Part shown: piece by piece, positions 24,925 to 35,419 of the stretch | How the letters are laid out: each line of letters begins with the position of its first letter | Numbering within the stretch: position 1 is the stretch's first letter | DNA from: Kocuria palustris | GTDB taxonomy: Bacteria; Actinomycetota; Actinomycetes; Actinomycetales; Micrococcaceae | Direction of reading: 5' to 3' | Assembly (NCBI RefSeq): GCF_007666205.1 | Contig: NZ_VDOR01000002.1 | Coordinates: 310,001-374,000, forward strand | DNA: 64,000 bases | Made by a program: the position numbers and the translations under genes | The notes under the pieces: model-generated | Database searches by the model: none | The model's input: the letters and a program-made list of their open reading frames with translations, nothing else | Told to the model about the DNA's origin: nothing

Positions 24925-26270
24925 CCGTGCCCGCCATCCGCCTCGTCGACCTCTCCGTCGGCTCCGAGCGGGGGGAGGAGGATCTCCCCGTGCTCCTGCT
25001 CGGGCCCGCACTGGGGACCTCGGCGGCAGCCCTGTGGGGCGGCGTCTCGCGGGCGCTCGGCCCCGGGATGCGCGTCATCGGCTGGGAGCTGCCCGGCCAC
25101 GGCGGCGCGCCCGCGGCCGCCGAGGACTTCTCGGTCGAGGAGCTCTCCCGCGGGGTCCTCGACTCCCTCGACGCGCGGACGGAGCAGCAGAACGGATCTT
25201 CGTTCGTCTGCGCCGGGTGCTCCGTGGGCGGCGCGGTCGGGCTGCAGCTGCTGCTCGATGCGCCCGAGCGCGTCCAGGGGGCCGTCGTGGTGGCCTCGAC
25301 GCCGCGGCTGGGCGATCCCCAGGCCTGGCGCGAGCGCGCGGAGCTCGTGGCGGCGGCCGGGACCCCGACCCAGGTGATCGACAGCGCGCAGCGCTGGTTC
25401 GCCCCGGGATTCATCGACCGCGATGCGGCCTCCGGCGACGGCATCGCCACCGGCCTGCTGCATGCGCTGCAGGGTGCGGACCGCCACGGCTACGCCCAGG
25501 TCTGCCGGGCCCTGGCCGGCTTCGACGTCTCGGACCGGCTCGGGGAGATCGACGCCCCCGTGATCGCGATCGCCGGCGAGCACGACCCGTCCGTGCCGCC
25601 GCAGGCGGTCCGCGACTGGGCGCAGGAGATCGCCGGAGCGCGGTTCGTCCAGGCGGCGGACGCCGCTCACCTGGTCCCCGCCGAGAAGCCCGCGGCCGTC
25701 GCGGAGCAGATCCTGCGCCTGACGGGGGCGGAGCCGGCGGTCGACGGAGGCGCCGCCTGCGCCGGTCCCGCCGACCCGCCCCGCGGCCCGCAGGCGGCCG
25801 CGCAGGGCCGCGACGACCGGACCGCGGCCCAGGCCCATGCCGACGGGATGCGGGTGCGCAGGGAGGTGCTCTCGGACGCGCACGTCGATCGCTCGGAGGC
25901 TCGCAAGGACGACTTCACCGCGGAATGGCAGGACTTCATCTCCCGATACGCGTGGGGGGAGATCTGGACCCGTCCCGGCCTGGACCGCCCCATGCGCAGC
26001 GCGATCACGCTGACCGCCCTCATCGCGGCGGGGCACTGGGGCGAGTTCGAGATGCACGTGGGCGCCGCCCTGCGCAACGGGCTGACCCGCGAGCAGATCA
26101 AGGAGATCCTGCTCCAGTCGGCCATCTACCTGTCCGTGCCCTCCGCCAACAACGCCTTCTCGCACGCCAAGGCCGTGTTCGACCGCCTCGACGAGCAGGA
26201 CGCGGAATCCGCCCACGGAACGCCCACCGACGACAACGACCACGAGAACGACGAAGGAGTCTCCTCATGA
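24921..26270 (+). CDS. pcaL: fused beta-ketoadipate enol-lactone hydrolase / 4-carboxymuconolactone decarboxylase
   Basis: Two consecutive pathway enzymes in one chain of 449 residues. The N-terminal alpha/beta hydrolase (PcaD part, about 1-270) has nucleophile Ser101 in CAGCSVGGA, Asp222 in GEHDPSVP and His250 in AAHLVP. A linker rich in Ala, Gly, Pro and Gln (about 275-310) leads to the decarboxylase (PcaC part, about 312-435), recognisable by MRVRREVLSDAHVDRS and the ITLTALIAAGHWGEFEMHV stretch. PcaD-PcaC fusions are known in Streptomyces and Rhodococcus. It overlaps pcaB by four bases and pcaF by four bases (ATGA). Confidence 0.93.
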   Translation: MTVPAIRLVDLSVGSERGEEDLPVLLLGPALGTSAAALWGGVSRALGPGMRVIGWELPGHGGAPAAAEDFSVEELSRGVLDSLDARTEQQNGSSFVCAGCSVGGAVGLQLLLDAPERVQGAVVVASTPRLGDPQAWRERAELVAAAGTPTQVIDSAQRWFAPGFIDRDAASGDGIATGLLHALQGADRHGYAQVCRALAGFDVSDRLGEIDAPVIAIAGEHDPSVPPQAVRDWAQEIAGARFVQAADAAHLVPAEKPAAVAEQILRLTGAEPAVDGGAACAGPADPPRGPQAAAQGRDDRTAAQAHADGMRVRREVLSDAHVDRSEARKDDFTAEWQDFISRYAWGEIWTRPGLDRPMRSAITLTALIAAGHWGEFEMHVGAALRNGLTREQIKEILLQSAIYLSVPSANNAFSHAKAVFDRLDEQDAESAHGTPTDDNDHENDEGVSS

Positions 26271-27493
26271 GCCAGCCGACCCGGAGTCTGCAGGACGCCT
26301 ACATCTACGACGCCGTGCGCACGCCGTTCGCCAAGATCGGCGGCGCGCTGTCCACCCACCGCCCCGACGACCTGGCCGCCCTGGTGATCTCGACCATGGT
26401 CGAGCGCGCCCAGGGCCTGGACGCCGAGCGCATCGACGAGGTCGTCTTCGGCAACGCGAACGGAGCCGGCGAGGAGAACCGCAACGTCGCGCGCATGGCC
26501 ACGCTGCTGGCCGGGCTGCCGACCTCCCTGCCGGGCACCACGGTCAACCGGCTGTGCGGCTCCTCGCTGGATGCCGCCATGATGGCCTCGCGGCAGATCG
26601 AGGTCGGCGAGGCCGAGCTCATGCTGGTGGGCGGCGTCGAGTCCATGTCGCGGGCGCCCTGGGTCCTGCCCAAGACGGAGCGCCCCTTCCCCATGCAGGA
26701 CCTGCAGCTGGCGAACACGACGCTGGGCTGGCGCCTGGTCAACCCCGAGATGCCCGACGCGTGGACGGTCTCTCTGGGCGAGGCCACCGAGCAGCTGCGC
26801 GAGAAGCACGGGATCACCCGGGAGGAGCAGGACGAGTTCTCCGCGCGATCCCACCAGCTGGCCGCGAAGGCGTGGGACGAGGGCCGCTACGACGATCTCA
26901 CCGTGACGGTCAGGGCGAACACCAAGCGCGGCTCGGACGTCTCCCGCGACGAGACCGTGCGCGCCGACTCGACACCGGAGACCCTCGGCGGGCTGCGCAC
27001 CGTGTTCCGCCGCGAGAACGGCACGGTCACGGCCGGCAACGCCTCGCCCATGAACGACGGGGCCTCCGCCGCGTGGCTGGGCTCGGAGGCCGCCGCCGAG
27101 CTGCTGGGCCGGCAGCCGCTGGCGCGCATCGCCGGACGCGGCGCGGCGGCCAACGAGCCGCAGTTCTTCGGCGAGGCGCCCGTCGAGGCCGCGAACATCG
27201 CCCTCGAGCGCGCCGGCATCTCGTGGGACGACGTCAGCGCGGTCGAGCTCAACGAGGCCTTCGCCGCGCAGTCGCTGGCCTGCCTGCGGCAGTGGGGGAT
27301 CGAGGAGTCCATCGTCAACGCGTGGGGCGGCGCGATCGCCATCGGCCACCCGCTCGGCGCCTCCGGGACCCGCGTGCTCGGCACCCTCGCGCGTCGGCTG
27401 CAGGCCGAGGGCGGCCGCTGGGGCGTGGCCTCGCTGTGCATCGGCGTCGGGCAGGGCCTGGCGGTCGTGCTGGAGAACCCGGACGCCGCCTGA
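26267..27493 (+). CDS. pcaF: beta-ketoadipyl-CoA thiolase
   Basis: Cleaves 3-oxoadipyl-CoA with CoA into succinyl-CoA and acetyl-CoA, the final step. It is a 408-residue thiolase with acyl-accepting Cys97 (NRLCGSSLDA), His361 (AIGHPLGASG) and Cys391 (LCIGVGQG), plus NEAFAAQ. Members of this size and close to PcaF prefer 3-oxoadipyl-CoA; acetyl-CoA acetyltransferase activity cannot be excluded by sequence, but the operon settles the likely role. The ATG overlaps the stop of pcaL. It precedes the CoA-transferase genes, the reverse of their order of use. Confidence 0.94.
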   Translation: MSQPTRSLQDAYIYDAVRTPFAKIGGALSTHRPDDLAALVISTMVERAQGLDAERIDEVVFGNANGAGEENRNVARMATLLAGLPTSLPGTTVNRLCGSSLDAAMMASRQIEVGEAELMLVGGVESMSRAPWVLPKTERPFPMQDLQLANTTLGWRLVNPEMPDAWTVSLGEATEQLREKHGITREEQDEFSARSHQLAAKAWDEGRYDDLTVTVRANTKRGSDVSRDETVRADSTPETLGGLRTVFRRENGTVTAGNASPMNDGASAAWLGSEAAAELLGRQPLARIAGRGAAANEPQFFGEAPVEAANIALERAGISWDDVSAVELNEAFAAQSLACLRQWGIEESIVNAWGGAIAIGHPLGASGTRVLGTLARRLQAEGGRWGVASLCIGVGQGLAVVLENPDAA

Positions 27494-27547
27494 GCCGCGG
27501 GCGTCGCCCCCGCACCGACACCGAACGACCATTCGCAAGGAGAGAGC

Positions 27548-28231
27548 ATGCTGAGCATCGTGGACACCCCCGCAGAGGCCGTCGCGCAGATCGAGGACGG
27601 CTCGACCGTCATGATCGGCGGATTCGGAGTGGCGGGGCAGCCCGTCGAGCTGATCGACGCCCTGATCGAGCACGGCGCGAAGGACCTGACCGTCGTGAAC
27701 AACAACGCCGGCAACGGCGATGTGGGACTGGCCAAGCTGATCCAGCTGGGGAGGGTGCGCAAGATCATCTGCTCCTTCCCGCGCCAGTCCGACTCGTGGC
27801 ACTTCGACGAGAAGTACCACGCCGGCGAGATCGAGCTCGAGGTCGTGCCCCAGGGCAACCTCGCCGAGCGCATCCGAGCCGCCGGAGCGGGCATCGGCGC
27901 GTTCTACACGCCGACGGGCTACGGGACGCCGCTGGCCGAGGGCAAGGAGGTGCGCGAGTTCGACGGCCGCCACCAGGTCCTCGAGTACCCCATCGTCGCC
28001 GACTACGCGCTGACCAAGGCCCACACCGCCGACACGGCCGGGAACCTGACCTACCGCAAGACGGCGCGCAACTTCGGCCCGATCATGGCCGCCGCGGCCC
28101 GGACCTCGATCGTGCAGGTCTCCGAGGTCGTGGAGCGCGGCCGGATGGATCCGGAGTCGGTCGTGACCCCGGGCATCTACGTGGACACGGTCGTGCGCAT
28201 CCAGGCGCCCGAGGTGCCCGCCGCGGGCTGA
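27548..28231 (+). CDS. pcaI: 3-oxoadipate CoA-transferase subunit A
   Basis: With PcaJ, transfers CoA from succinyl-CoA to 3-oxoadipate. The 227-residue product shows the class I CoA-transferase alpha signature: MIGGFGVAGQPVELIDALI near the N-terminus, then NNNAGNGDVGLAKLI. The ATG follows AAGGAGAGAGC. Unusually for a two-subunit enzyme, 123 bases separate it from pcaJ. Confidence 0.93.
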   Translation: MLSIVDTPAEAVAQIEDGSTVMIGGFGVAGQPVELIDALIEHGAKDLTVVNNNAGNGDVGLAKLIQLGRVRKIICSFPRQSDSWHFDEKYHAGEIELEVVPQGNLAERIRAAGAGIGAFYTPTGYGTPLAEGKEVREFDGRHQVLEYPIVADYALTKAHTADTAGNLTYRKTARNFGPIMAAAARTSIVQVSEVVERGRMDPESVVTPGIYVDTVVRIQAPEVPAAG

Positions 28232-28354
28232 GCCCGCCCTTCCCGCGCCGCCGCCCGCCCCGACCGGGAGCCCGGGAGGCGGCCGGGCCCCGCCCATCCC
28301 GCAGACACGCCGTCGCAGCGGCCCCGCCGGCCGCGCAGAGAGCGAGAGAAGACC

Positions 28355-29014
28355 ATGAGCACCCCGCAGACCCAGGACGCGCCGCTGGACAACCAGCAGC
28401 TCGCCGAGCTCGTCGCCCGGGACATCCCCGCCGGCGCCTACGTGAACCTCGGCATCGGCCAGCCCACGCTGGTCTCCGACTACCTCACCCCCGAGGACGA
28501 CGTCACCCTGCACACCGAGAACGGCATGCTCGGCATGGGCGCGGCGGCCCACGGCGACGACGTCGACCCGGAGCTGATCAACGCCGGCAAGATCCCCGTC
28601 GTCGAGACCGACGGCTGCTCCTACTTCCACCACGCCGACTCCTTCGCCATGATGCGCGGCGGGCACCTCGACTGCTGCGTGCTGGGCGCGTTCCAGGTGG
28701 ACCGCAGCGGCAACCTGGCCAACTGGAGCACGGGCAAGCCGGGCGCGATCCCGGCCGTGGGCGGGGCCATGGACCTGGCCACCGGGGCCAAGCAGACCTT
28801 CGTCATGATGGATCTGCGCACCAAGAAGGACCAGCCCAAGCTCGTGGAGGAGTGCGACATGCCCCTGACCGGCGTCGGCTGCGTCTCGCGCGTCTACACG
28901 GATCGGGCCGTCTTCCTGATCGAGGGCGAGGGCCGCGTGGTGGTCCGCGAGACCTTCGGGGCGACGTTCGACGAGATCCAGGAGCTCGTGCCCTTCCCGC
29001 TCGAGCAGGCCTGA
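28355..29014 (+). CDS. pcaJ: 3-oxoadipate CoA-transferase subunit B
   Basis: Beta subunit carrying the catalytic glutamate: Glu55 in LHTENGMLGMG, the family's SENG-type motif. The 219-residue length is normal, and YVNLGIGQPTLVSDYL is the expected CoA-transferase B N-terminus. The ATG follows GAGAGAAG. It is followed after 17 bases by pcaR, so regulator and enzymes are probably co-transcribed. Confidence 0.93.
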   Translation: MSTPQTQDAPLDNQQLAELVARDIPAGAYVNLGIGQPTLVSDYLTPEDDVTLHTENGMLGMGAAAHGDDVDPELINAGKIPVVETDGCSYFHHADSFAMMRGGHLDCCVLGAFQVDRSGNLANWSTGKPGAIPAVGGAMDLATGAKQTFVMMDLRTKKDQPKLVEECDMPLTGVGCVSRVYTDRAVFLIEGEGRVVVRETFGATFDEIQELVPFPLEQA

Positions 29015-29031
29015 GGCCCCGGAGCACGCCG

Positions 29032-29871
29032 ATGGCGCAGCATCCGGTCGCCGGGCCCCCCGGCTCGGAGGGCGGCGTCCCCGCGGACGCGCCCCCGGGC
29101 CAGGGGTCCGGCGGCTCCCACTTCGTGCAGTCCCTGGCCCGCGGCCTCAGCGTCATCACGGCCTTCGACGCGTCCCGGCCCCGGATGACGCTCGCAGACG
29201 TCGCGCGGCGGACCGGGCTGTCCCGGGCCACGGCCCGCCGGCTCCTGCTCACCCTCGAGCAGCTCGGCTACGTGCGCACCGTCGGCCGCGAGTTCGAGCT
29301 CACGGCCAAGGTCCTGGAGATCGGCTACGCCTACCTCTCCTCGCTCGAGCTCCCCGAGATCGCCGCACCCCACCTTCGCCGGCTCTCCGAGCGCCTGGGG
29401 GAGTCGACCTCCGTGGCCGTCCTCGACGGCTCGGACATCGTCTACGTGGCCCGCGTGCAGGCGCGCCACATCATGAACGTCGCGATCTCCGTGGGCACGC
29501 GCTTCCCCGCCCACGCCACGTCGATGGGCCGGGTGCTGCTCAGCGAGCTGCCCGACGATGAGGTGCGGGTCCGGTGCGAGGGCCCGCTGGAGCACCCGCC
29601 CGCCGCCCGCACGGTCTCGACGCTCGACGGCCTGCGCCGACGCCTGGCGGAGGTGCGCCGCAGCGGGTACGCCGACGTCGACCAGGAGCTCGAGGCCGGG
29701 CTGCGCTCCGTGGCCGTCCCGGTGCGCGACGCCGGCGCCCGCGTCGTCGCGGCGGTCAACGTCTCCATGCGGGTCGGCGCCACCGCCGCCGATCCCGTCG
29801 CGGGGATCCTCCCCGCGCTGCGCGAATGCGCCGCTGGGATCGAGCGCGACCTGTCGGCCGCCGGCGCCTGA
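29032..29871 (+). CDS. pcaR: IclR family regulator of the pca operon, PcaR type
   Basis: A 279-residue protein. After a 30-residue Gly/Pro-rich start it has the IclR winged helix (FVQSLARGLSVITAFD, then MTLADVARRTGLSRATARRL) and the effector domain with the well-conserved SVGTRFPAHATSMGRVLLSEL. This last motif and the FVQSLARGL opening are characteristic of the PcaR/PcaU/PobR branch, which senses beta-ketoadipate or protocatechuate and usually activates. The ATG has GGAG ten bases upstream. It is the last gene of the pca run; the palindrome at 21852-21868 is its likely target. Its stop overlaps a candidate rpsL promoter. Confidence 0.9.
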   Translation: MAQHPVAGPPGSEGGVPADAPPGQGSGGSHFVQSLARGLSVITAFDASRPRMTLADVARRTGLSRATARRLLLTLEQLGYVRTVGREFELTAKVLEIGYAYLSSLELPEIAAPHLRRLSERLGESTSVAVLDGSDIVYVARVQARHIMNVAISVGTRFPAHATSMGRVLLSELPDDEVRVRCEGPLEHPPAARTVSTLDGLRRRLAEVRRSGYADVDQELEAGLRSVAVPVRDAGARVVAAVNVSMRVGATAADPVAGILPALRECAAGIERDLSAAGA

Positions 29872-29897
29872 CGCCCGCGACGAGCATCTGCTACAGT
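29868..29897 (+). promoter_or_regulatory. candidate promoter of the str operon
   Basis: CTGACG (29868-29873, overlapping the pcaR stop), an 18-base spacer and TACAGT (29892-29897). It gives a leader of about 240 bases before rpsL. Confidence 0.4.
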
Positions 29898-29911
29898 GAC
29901 CGGGATTGGCT

Positions 29912-29989
29912 CGACCACCCGTGGTCGCTTCCAGTGGCAGATATGGACTCCGTCCTCAGGCACGCAGGGTGTGCCGAAATGCCACTTTT
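29912..29989 (+). promoter_or_regulatory. rpsL leader with nested hairpins ending in a T run
   Basis: Three elements occur in order: a perfect stem CGACCAC/GTGGTCG (29912-29927); an outer stem AGTGGCA (29933-29939) with TGCCACT (29980-29986), which runs into TTTT (29986-29989); and inside it a stem GGCAC/GTGCC (29959-29975). The T run after the outer stem resembles an attenuator. It is AT-richer than its surroundings. Confidence 0.4.
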
Positions 29990-30145
29990 CGTCATGCCCG
30001 GACGCCTTCTCCCTGCAGCGCGTCGCTCTCACGCGCCGCGTGCGGTCCGGGCGATGACCGCGGGGCCCGGCTCGAGCGGCCTCGTCCGCGAGGCCGATCC
30101 ACCACCGTCGCGCGCCGCACCGGCGCGCCACCATCAGGAGACGAT

Positions 30146-30520
30146 GTGCCCACTATCCAGCAGCTGGTCCGCAAGGGCCGCACCCCGAAGGTCGTGAAGA
30201 CCAAGGCGCCGGCCCTCCAGGGCAGCCCCATGAAGCGCGGCGTCTGCACCCGCGTCTACACGACCACCCCCAAGAAGCCGAACTCCGCCCTGCGGAAGGT
30301 CGCCCGCGTGCGCCTCAACAGCGGCATCGAGGTCACGGCCTACATCCCCGGCGAGGGCCACAACCTGCAGGAGCACTCGATCGTGCTCGTGCGCGGCGGC
30401 CGTGTGAAGGACCTCCCCGGCGTCCGCTACCGCATCGTGCGCGGTGCGCTCGACACCCAGGGCGTCAAGGGCCGCGGCCAGGCGCGCTCCCGCTACGGCG
30501 TGAAGAAGGAGAAGAAGTAA
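30146..30520 (+). CDS. rpsL: 30S ribosomal protein S12
   Basis: Decoding-centre protein. 124 residues, with [16 protein letters not shown] and [17 protein letters not shown]. The streptomycin-related positions Lys43 and Lys88 are wild type, predicting sensitivity at this locus. The GTG start follows CAGGAG at five bases and gives the canonical [11 protein letters not shown]. The stop overlaps the rpsG start (TAATG). Confidence 0.98.
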   Translation: MPTIQQLVRKGRTPKVVKTKAPALQGSPMKRGVCTRVYTTTPKKPNSALRKVARVRLNSGIEVTAYIPGEGHNLQEHSIVLVRGGRVKDLPGVRYRIVRGALDTQGVKGRGQARSRYGVKKEKK

Positions 30521-30990
30521 TGCCTCGTAAGGGTCCCGCTCCCAAGCGCCCGCTCGTCGTCGACCCGGTCTACGGATCCCCGGTCGTCACGCAGCTGATC
30601 AACAAGGTCCTCCAGGACGGCAAGAAGTCCACCGCCGAGCGCATCGTCTACGGCGCGCTGGCCGGCGTCGAGCACAAGACCGGCGAGGAGCCGGTCGGCA
30701 CGCTCAAGAAGGCCCTGGAGAACATCAAGCCGGCCCTCGAGGTCCGCTCCCGCCGCGTCGGCGGCGCGACCTACCAGGTGCCGATCGAGGTCCGCGCGGG
30801 CCGTTCGACCGCCCTGGCCCTGCGCTGGCTCGTCGGGTACTCGAAGGCCCGTCGCGAGAACACCATGACCGAGCGTCTGATGAACGAGATCCTGGACGCC
30901 TCGAACGGCCTGGGCGCCGCGGTCAAGCGCCGCGAGGACACCCACAAGATGGCCGAGTCGAACAAGGCCTTCGCCCACTACCGTTGGTGA
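30520..30990 (+). CDS. rpsG: 30S ribosomal protein S7
   Basis: Primary 16S rRNA-binding protein of the 30S head. 156 residues as usual, starting [10 protein letters not shown] and containing [14 protein letters not shown] and the C-terminal [15 protein letters not shown]. It overlaps rpsL by one base; the ribosome site lies in the AAGGAGAAG of the rpsL C-terminal codons. In E. coli S7 represses the str operon; whether it does here is unknown. Confidence 0.98.
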   Translation: MPRKGPAPKRPLVVDPVYGSPVVTQLINKVLQDGKKSTAERIVYGALAGVEHKTGEEPVGTLKKALENIKPALEVRSRRVGGATYQVPIEVRAGRSTALALRWLVGYSKARRENTMTERLMNEILDASNGLGAAVKRREDTHKMAESNKAFAHYRW

Positions 30991-31017
30991 CACCAGCTCC
31001 GCTGGTAGCATCGGCCC

Positions 31018-31049
31018 GGTCTGCCGCCCCGCAGCAGGGGCGGCAGACC
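31018..31049 (+). terminator. hairpin between rpsG and fusA
   Basis: Perfect 13-bp stem (31018-31030 with 31037-31049) and a six-base loop inside the str operon. It may attenuate or process the transcript rather than end it. Confidence 0.5.
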
Positions 31050-31077
31050 GCCGGCAACACCTCAGAAGGGACTCACC

Positions 31078-33192
31078 GTGGCACTTGACGTGCTTACCGA
31101 CCTCAAGAAGGTCCGCAACATCGGCATCATGGCCCACATCGATGCCGGCAAGACGACCACCACCGAACGGATCCTGTTCTACACGGGCATCAACCACAAG
31201 CTCGGCGAGACCCACGAGGGCGCGTCGACGATGGACTGGATGGCTCAGGAGCAGGAGCGCGGCATCACGATCACCTCCGCGGCGACCACCTGCTTCTGGA
31301 ACGACAACCAGATCAACATCATCGACACCCCCGGCCACGTGGACTTCACGGTCGAGGTCGAGCGCTCCCTGCGCGTCCTCGACGGCGCCGTGGCCGTCTT
31401 CGACGGCAAGGAGGGCGTGGAGCCCCAGTCGGAGACCGTGTGGCGCCAGGCCGACAAGTACGACGTCCCCCGCATCTGCTTCGTCAACAAGATGGACAAG
31501 CTCGGCGCGGACTTCTACTTCACCGTCGACACCATCGTGAACCGCCTCAAGGCCAAGCCGCTGGTCATGCAGCTGCCGATCGGCTCCGAGTCGGACTTCG
31601 TCGGCGTCGTCGACCTGATCTCCATGAAGGCCCTGGTCTGGGAGGGCGACTCCAAGGGCGACGTGTCCCTGGGCGCCTCCTACAAGACCGAGGAGATCCC
31701 GGCGGATCTGCTCGAGCGCGCCGAGCAGTACCGCGCCGAGCTCGTCGAGAACGTCGCCGAGGCCGATGACGAGCTCATGGAGAAGTACCTCGGCGGCGAG
31801 GAGCTGACCAACGACGAGCTCAAGGCCGGCATCCGCAAGCTGACGATCTCCTCGGAGGCCTACCCGGTCTTCTGCGGCTCCGCGTTCAAGAACCGCGGCG
31901 TGCAGCCGATGCTCGACGCCGTCGTGGACTACCTCCCGTCGCCGTTCGACGTCGACGACGTCCAGGGCCACTCGGTCAAGGACGAGGACGAGGTCATGAC
32001 CCGCCCGGCCGACCGCTCGGCGCCGTTCTCGGCGCTGGCGTTCAAGGTCGCCGCGCACCCGTTCTACGGCCAGCTGACCTACACCCGCGTCTACTCGGGC
32101 ACGGCCAAGGCCGGCGAGCAGGTCCTCAACTCGACCAAGTCCAAGAAGGAGCGCATCGGCAAGCTGTTCCAGATGCACTCCAACAAGGAGAACCCGGTCG
32201 AGGAGATCCAGGCGGGCCACATCTACGCGATCATCGGCCTCAAGGACACCACCACGGGCGACACCCTGTGCGACTCGGCGAACCCGATCGTGCTGGAGTC
32301 CATGTCCTTCCCGGCCCCCGTGATCTTCGTGGCCATCGAGCCCAAGACCAAGGGCGACCAGGAGAAGCTCTCCACGGCCATCCAGAAGCTCTCCGCCGAG
32401 GACCCGACCTTCACGGTGTCCCTCAACGAGGAGACCGGCCAGACCGAGATCGGCGGCATGGGCGAGCTCCACCTGGACATCCTGGTGGACCGCATGAAGC
32501 GCGAGTTCCGCGTCGAGGCGAACGTGGGCAAGCCCCAGGTCGCCTACCGCGAGACGATCAAGAAGCCGGTCGAGAAGGTCGACTTCACCCACAAGAAGCA
32601 GACCGGCGGCTCGGGCCAGTTCGCGAAGGTGCAGGTCTCCTTCGAGCCGATCGATCTCGAGGCCGAGGAGCTCTACGAGTTCGAGAACGCGGTCACCGGC
32701 GGGCGCATCCCGCGCGAGTACATCCCCTCCGTGGATGCCGGCATCCAGGACGCCATGCAGCTCGGCGTGCTGGCCGGCTACCCGGTCGTGGGCGTCAAGG
32801 CCACGCTGCTCGACGGCGCGTACCACGACGTCGACTCCTCCGAGATGGCGTTCAAGATCGCCGGCTCGATGGTGTTCAAGGAAGGCGCCAAGCGCGCCAA
32901 CCCCGTCCTGCTCGAGCCGACGATGGCCGTCGAGGTCCGCACGCCCGAGGAGTACATGGGCGATGTCATCGGCGACCTGAACTCCCGCCGCGGCATGATC
33001 CAGTCCATGGAGGACGTCTCCGGCGTCAAGCTCGTCAAGGCCAGCGTCCCGCTGTCCGAGATGTTCGGCTACATCGGCGACCTGCGCTCCAAGACCCAGG
33101 GGCGCGCGGTCTACTCGATGTCCTTCGACTCCTACACGGAGGTCCCGAAGAACGTGGCCGAGGAGATCATCCAGAAGAACCGCGGCGAGTGA
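31078..33192 (+). CDS. fusA: elongation factor G
   Basis: GTPase that drives translocation. The 704-residue product has G1 [10 protein letters not shown]3 DTPGH, G4 NKMD and the C-terminal domains IV-V ([12 protein letters not shown], then [14 protein letters not shown]). The GTG start follows AGAAGGGAC. Only one copy occurs in the window. Confidence 0.98.
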   Translation: MALDVLTDLKKVRNIGIMAHIDAGKTTTTERILFYTGINHKLGETHEGASTMDWMAQEQERGITITSAATTCFWNDNQINIIDTPGHVDFTVEVERSLRVLDGAVAVFDGKEGVEPQSETVWRQADKYDVPRICFVNKMDKLGADFYFTVDTIVNRLKAKPLVMQLPIGSESDFVGVVDLISMKALVWEGDSKGDVSLGASYKTEEIPADLLERAEQYRAELVENVAEADDELMEKYLGGEELTNDELKAGIRKLTISSEAYPVFCGSAFKNRGVQPMLDAVVDYLPSPFDVDDVQGHSVKDEDEVMTRPADRSAPFSALAFKVAAHPFYGQLTYTRVYSGTAKAGEQVLNSTKSKKERIGKLFQMHSNKENPVEEIQAGHIYAIIGLKDTTTGDTLCDSANPIVLESMSFPAPVIFVAIEPKTKGDQEKLSTAIQKLSAEDPTFTVSLNEETGQTEIGGMGELHLDILVDRMKREFRVEANVGKPQVAYRETIKKPVEKVDFTHKKQTGGSGQFAKVQVSFEPIDLEAEELYEFENAVTGGRIPREYIPSVDAGIQDAMQLGVLAGYPVVGVKATLLDGAYHDVDSSEMAFKIAGSMVFKEGAKRANPVLLEPTMAVEVRTPEEYMGDVIGDLNSRRGMIQSMEDVSGVKLVKASVPLSEMFGYIGDLRSKTQGRAVYSMSFDSYTEVPKNVAEEIIQKNRGE

Positions 33193-33250
33193 TCCGCGGC
33201 GGCGGCCCTCCCGGGAGGCCCGCCGAAGGTCCCCAGGACCGCATCATCCC

Positions 33251-33283
33251 GGGCCCGCTCCGCCCTCGGAGCGCGGCGGGCCC
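33251..33283 (+). terminator. hairpin between fusA and tuf
   Basis: GGGCCCGC (33251-33258) pairs with GCGGGCCC (33276-33283) around an inner GCTCCG/CGGAGC stem. Confidence 0.55.
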
Positions 33284-33298
33284 GGAGCACGAACCGAT

Positions 33299-33327
33299 TT
33301 CTCACCCCATAGGCCCCCGACTACACT
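33299..33327 (+). promoter_or_regulatory. candidate tuf promoter
   Basis: TTCTCA (33299-33304), a 17-base spacer and TACACT (33322-33327), in a relatively AT-rich stretch after the fusA hairpin. A separate tuf promoter would fit the high demand for EF-Tu. Confidence 0.5.
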
Positions 33328-33409
33328 TGCAGAGGATTGAGCTCGCTGAGCGCCTCTGGAAGCGTCACGAGGGCGAGCAAGTTCTCATCATTCTCTAGGA
33401 GGAACAACC

Positions 33410-34600
<1,191 letters not shown>

Positions 34601-34662
34601 TCCCGGCCTCCGCGCCCGGTCCGGTGATCGACTGATCGCCGCCGGCGACGGAAGCACCTGAC

Positions 34663-34698
34663 AGAGGCCCCGCCTCCCGAGAGGGAGGCGGGGCCTCT
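34663..34698 (+). terminator. str operon/tuf terminator
   Basis: Perfect 16-bp stem (34663-34678 with 34683-34698) and a GAGA loop, 62 bases after tuf. Confidence 0.85.
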
Positions 34699-34759
34699 GC
34701 TCGTCTCGCGACGACGCGCCGTCAGCAGGGGAGAGCCCCGCCACATCACGGGGTAGCGG

Positions 34760-34789
34760 TTGCGCGGCGGCTCGCGGTCATGGCAGGAT
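34760..34789 (+). promoter_or_regulatory. candidate S10 operon promoter
   Basis: TTGCGC (34760-34765), an 18-base spacer and CAGGAT (34784-34789). It would produce a 300-base leader before rpsJ; the gap 34601-35093 otherwise holds only the tuf terminator and the leader structure. Confidence 0.5.
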
Positions 34790-34805
34790 GGACGCTGTTG
34801 TTCGC

Positions 34806-34840
34806 GCATCGGCGTGCTCCGCGGAGCCCATGGCCGATGC
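34806..34840 (+). promoter_or_regulatory. S10 leader hairpin
   Basis: GCATCGGC (34806-34813) pairs perfectly with GCCGATGC (34833-34840) and encloses a second hairpin GCTCC/GGAGC (34816-34827). It starts about ten bases after the predicted transcription start. In E. coli the S10 leader is the L4 target; here only the structure is seen. Confidence 0.4.
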
Positions 34841-35093
34841 AGCGCGAGCCTCCAGGTGAGGCGCACAGCGCGGCGAACCCCTCTGAACGACCCTCCGATC
34901 CCGGGATCGATGCTGTCGCGTGCGCAGAGCGCATACCCGACACGCCCGACCCCGGGGGACGGTGCCCCGGCCGGCTGAGGAACCCGACGACGTCGGATTC
35001 AGCCCGTGCGGGGCGGCGCTGCCAGCAGCGCCACGCACAAGGAGCCCAGGCTCCGTCACAGGGAAGTACTCGAAGAAAGAGAGTCACGACGCC

Positions 35094-35402
35094 ATGGCGG
35101 GACAGAAAATCCGCATCCGGCTGAAGTCCTATGACCACGAGGTCATCGACGTCTCGGCCCGCAAGATCGTCGAGACGGTGACCCGTGCCGGCGCGACCGT
35201 CGTCGGCCCGGTGCCGCTGCCGACCGAGAAGAACGTGTACACCGTCATCCGGTCGCCGCACAAGTACAAGGACAGCCGTGAGCACTTCGAGATGCGCACG
35301 CACAAGCGCCTGATCGACATCGTCGATCCCACGCCGAAGGCCGTCGACTCGCTCATGCGGCTCGATCTGCCGGCCGATGTGAACATCGAAATCAAGCTCT
35401 GA
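35094..35402 (+). CDS. rpsJ: 30S ribosomal protein S10
   Basis: 30S head protein, also a NusE component of antitermination complexes. The 102-residue product starts [19 protein letters not shown] and contains [19 protein letters not shown] and [10 protein letters not shown]. The ATG is preceded by GAAAGAGAG, a modest ribosome site. First gene of the S10 operon, followed after 17 bases by rplC. Confidence 0.98.
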   Translation: MAGQKIRIRLKSYDHEVIDVSARKIVETVTRAGATVVGPVPLPTEKNVYTVIRSPHKYKDSREHFEMRTHKRLIDIVDPTPKAVDSLMRLDLPADVNIEIKL

Positions 35403-35419
35403 TAAGGACCGCAGACGCA

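Noticed and set aside
17503-29871. Recent horizontal transfer of the ceramidase/pob/pca block
   Set aside because: Codon and base use look like the flanking genes, and there are no integrase, insertion-sequence or tRNA-duplication marks; gene order alone does not prove transfer.
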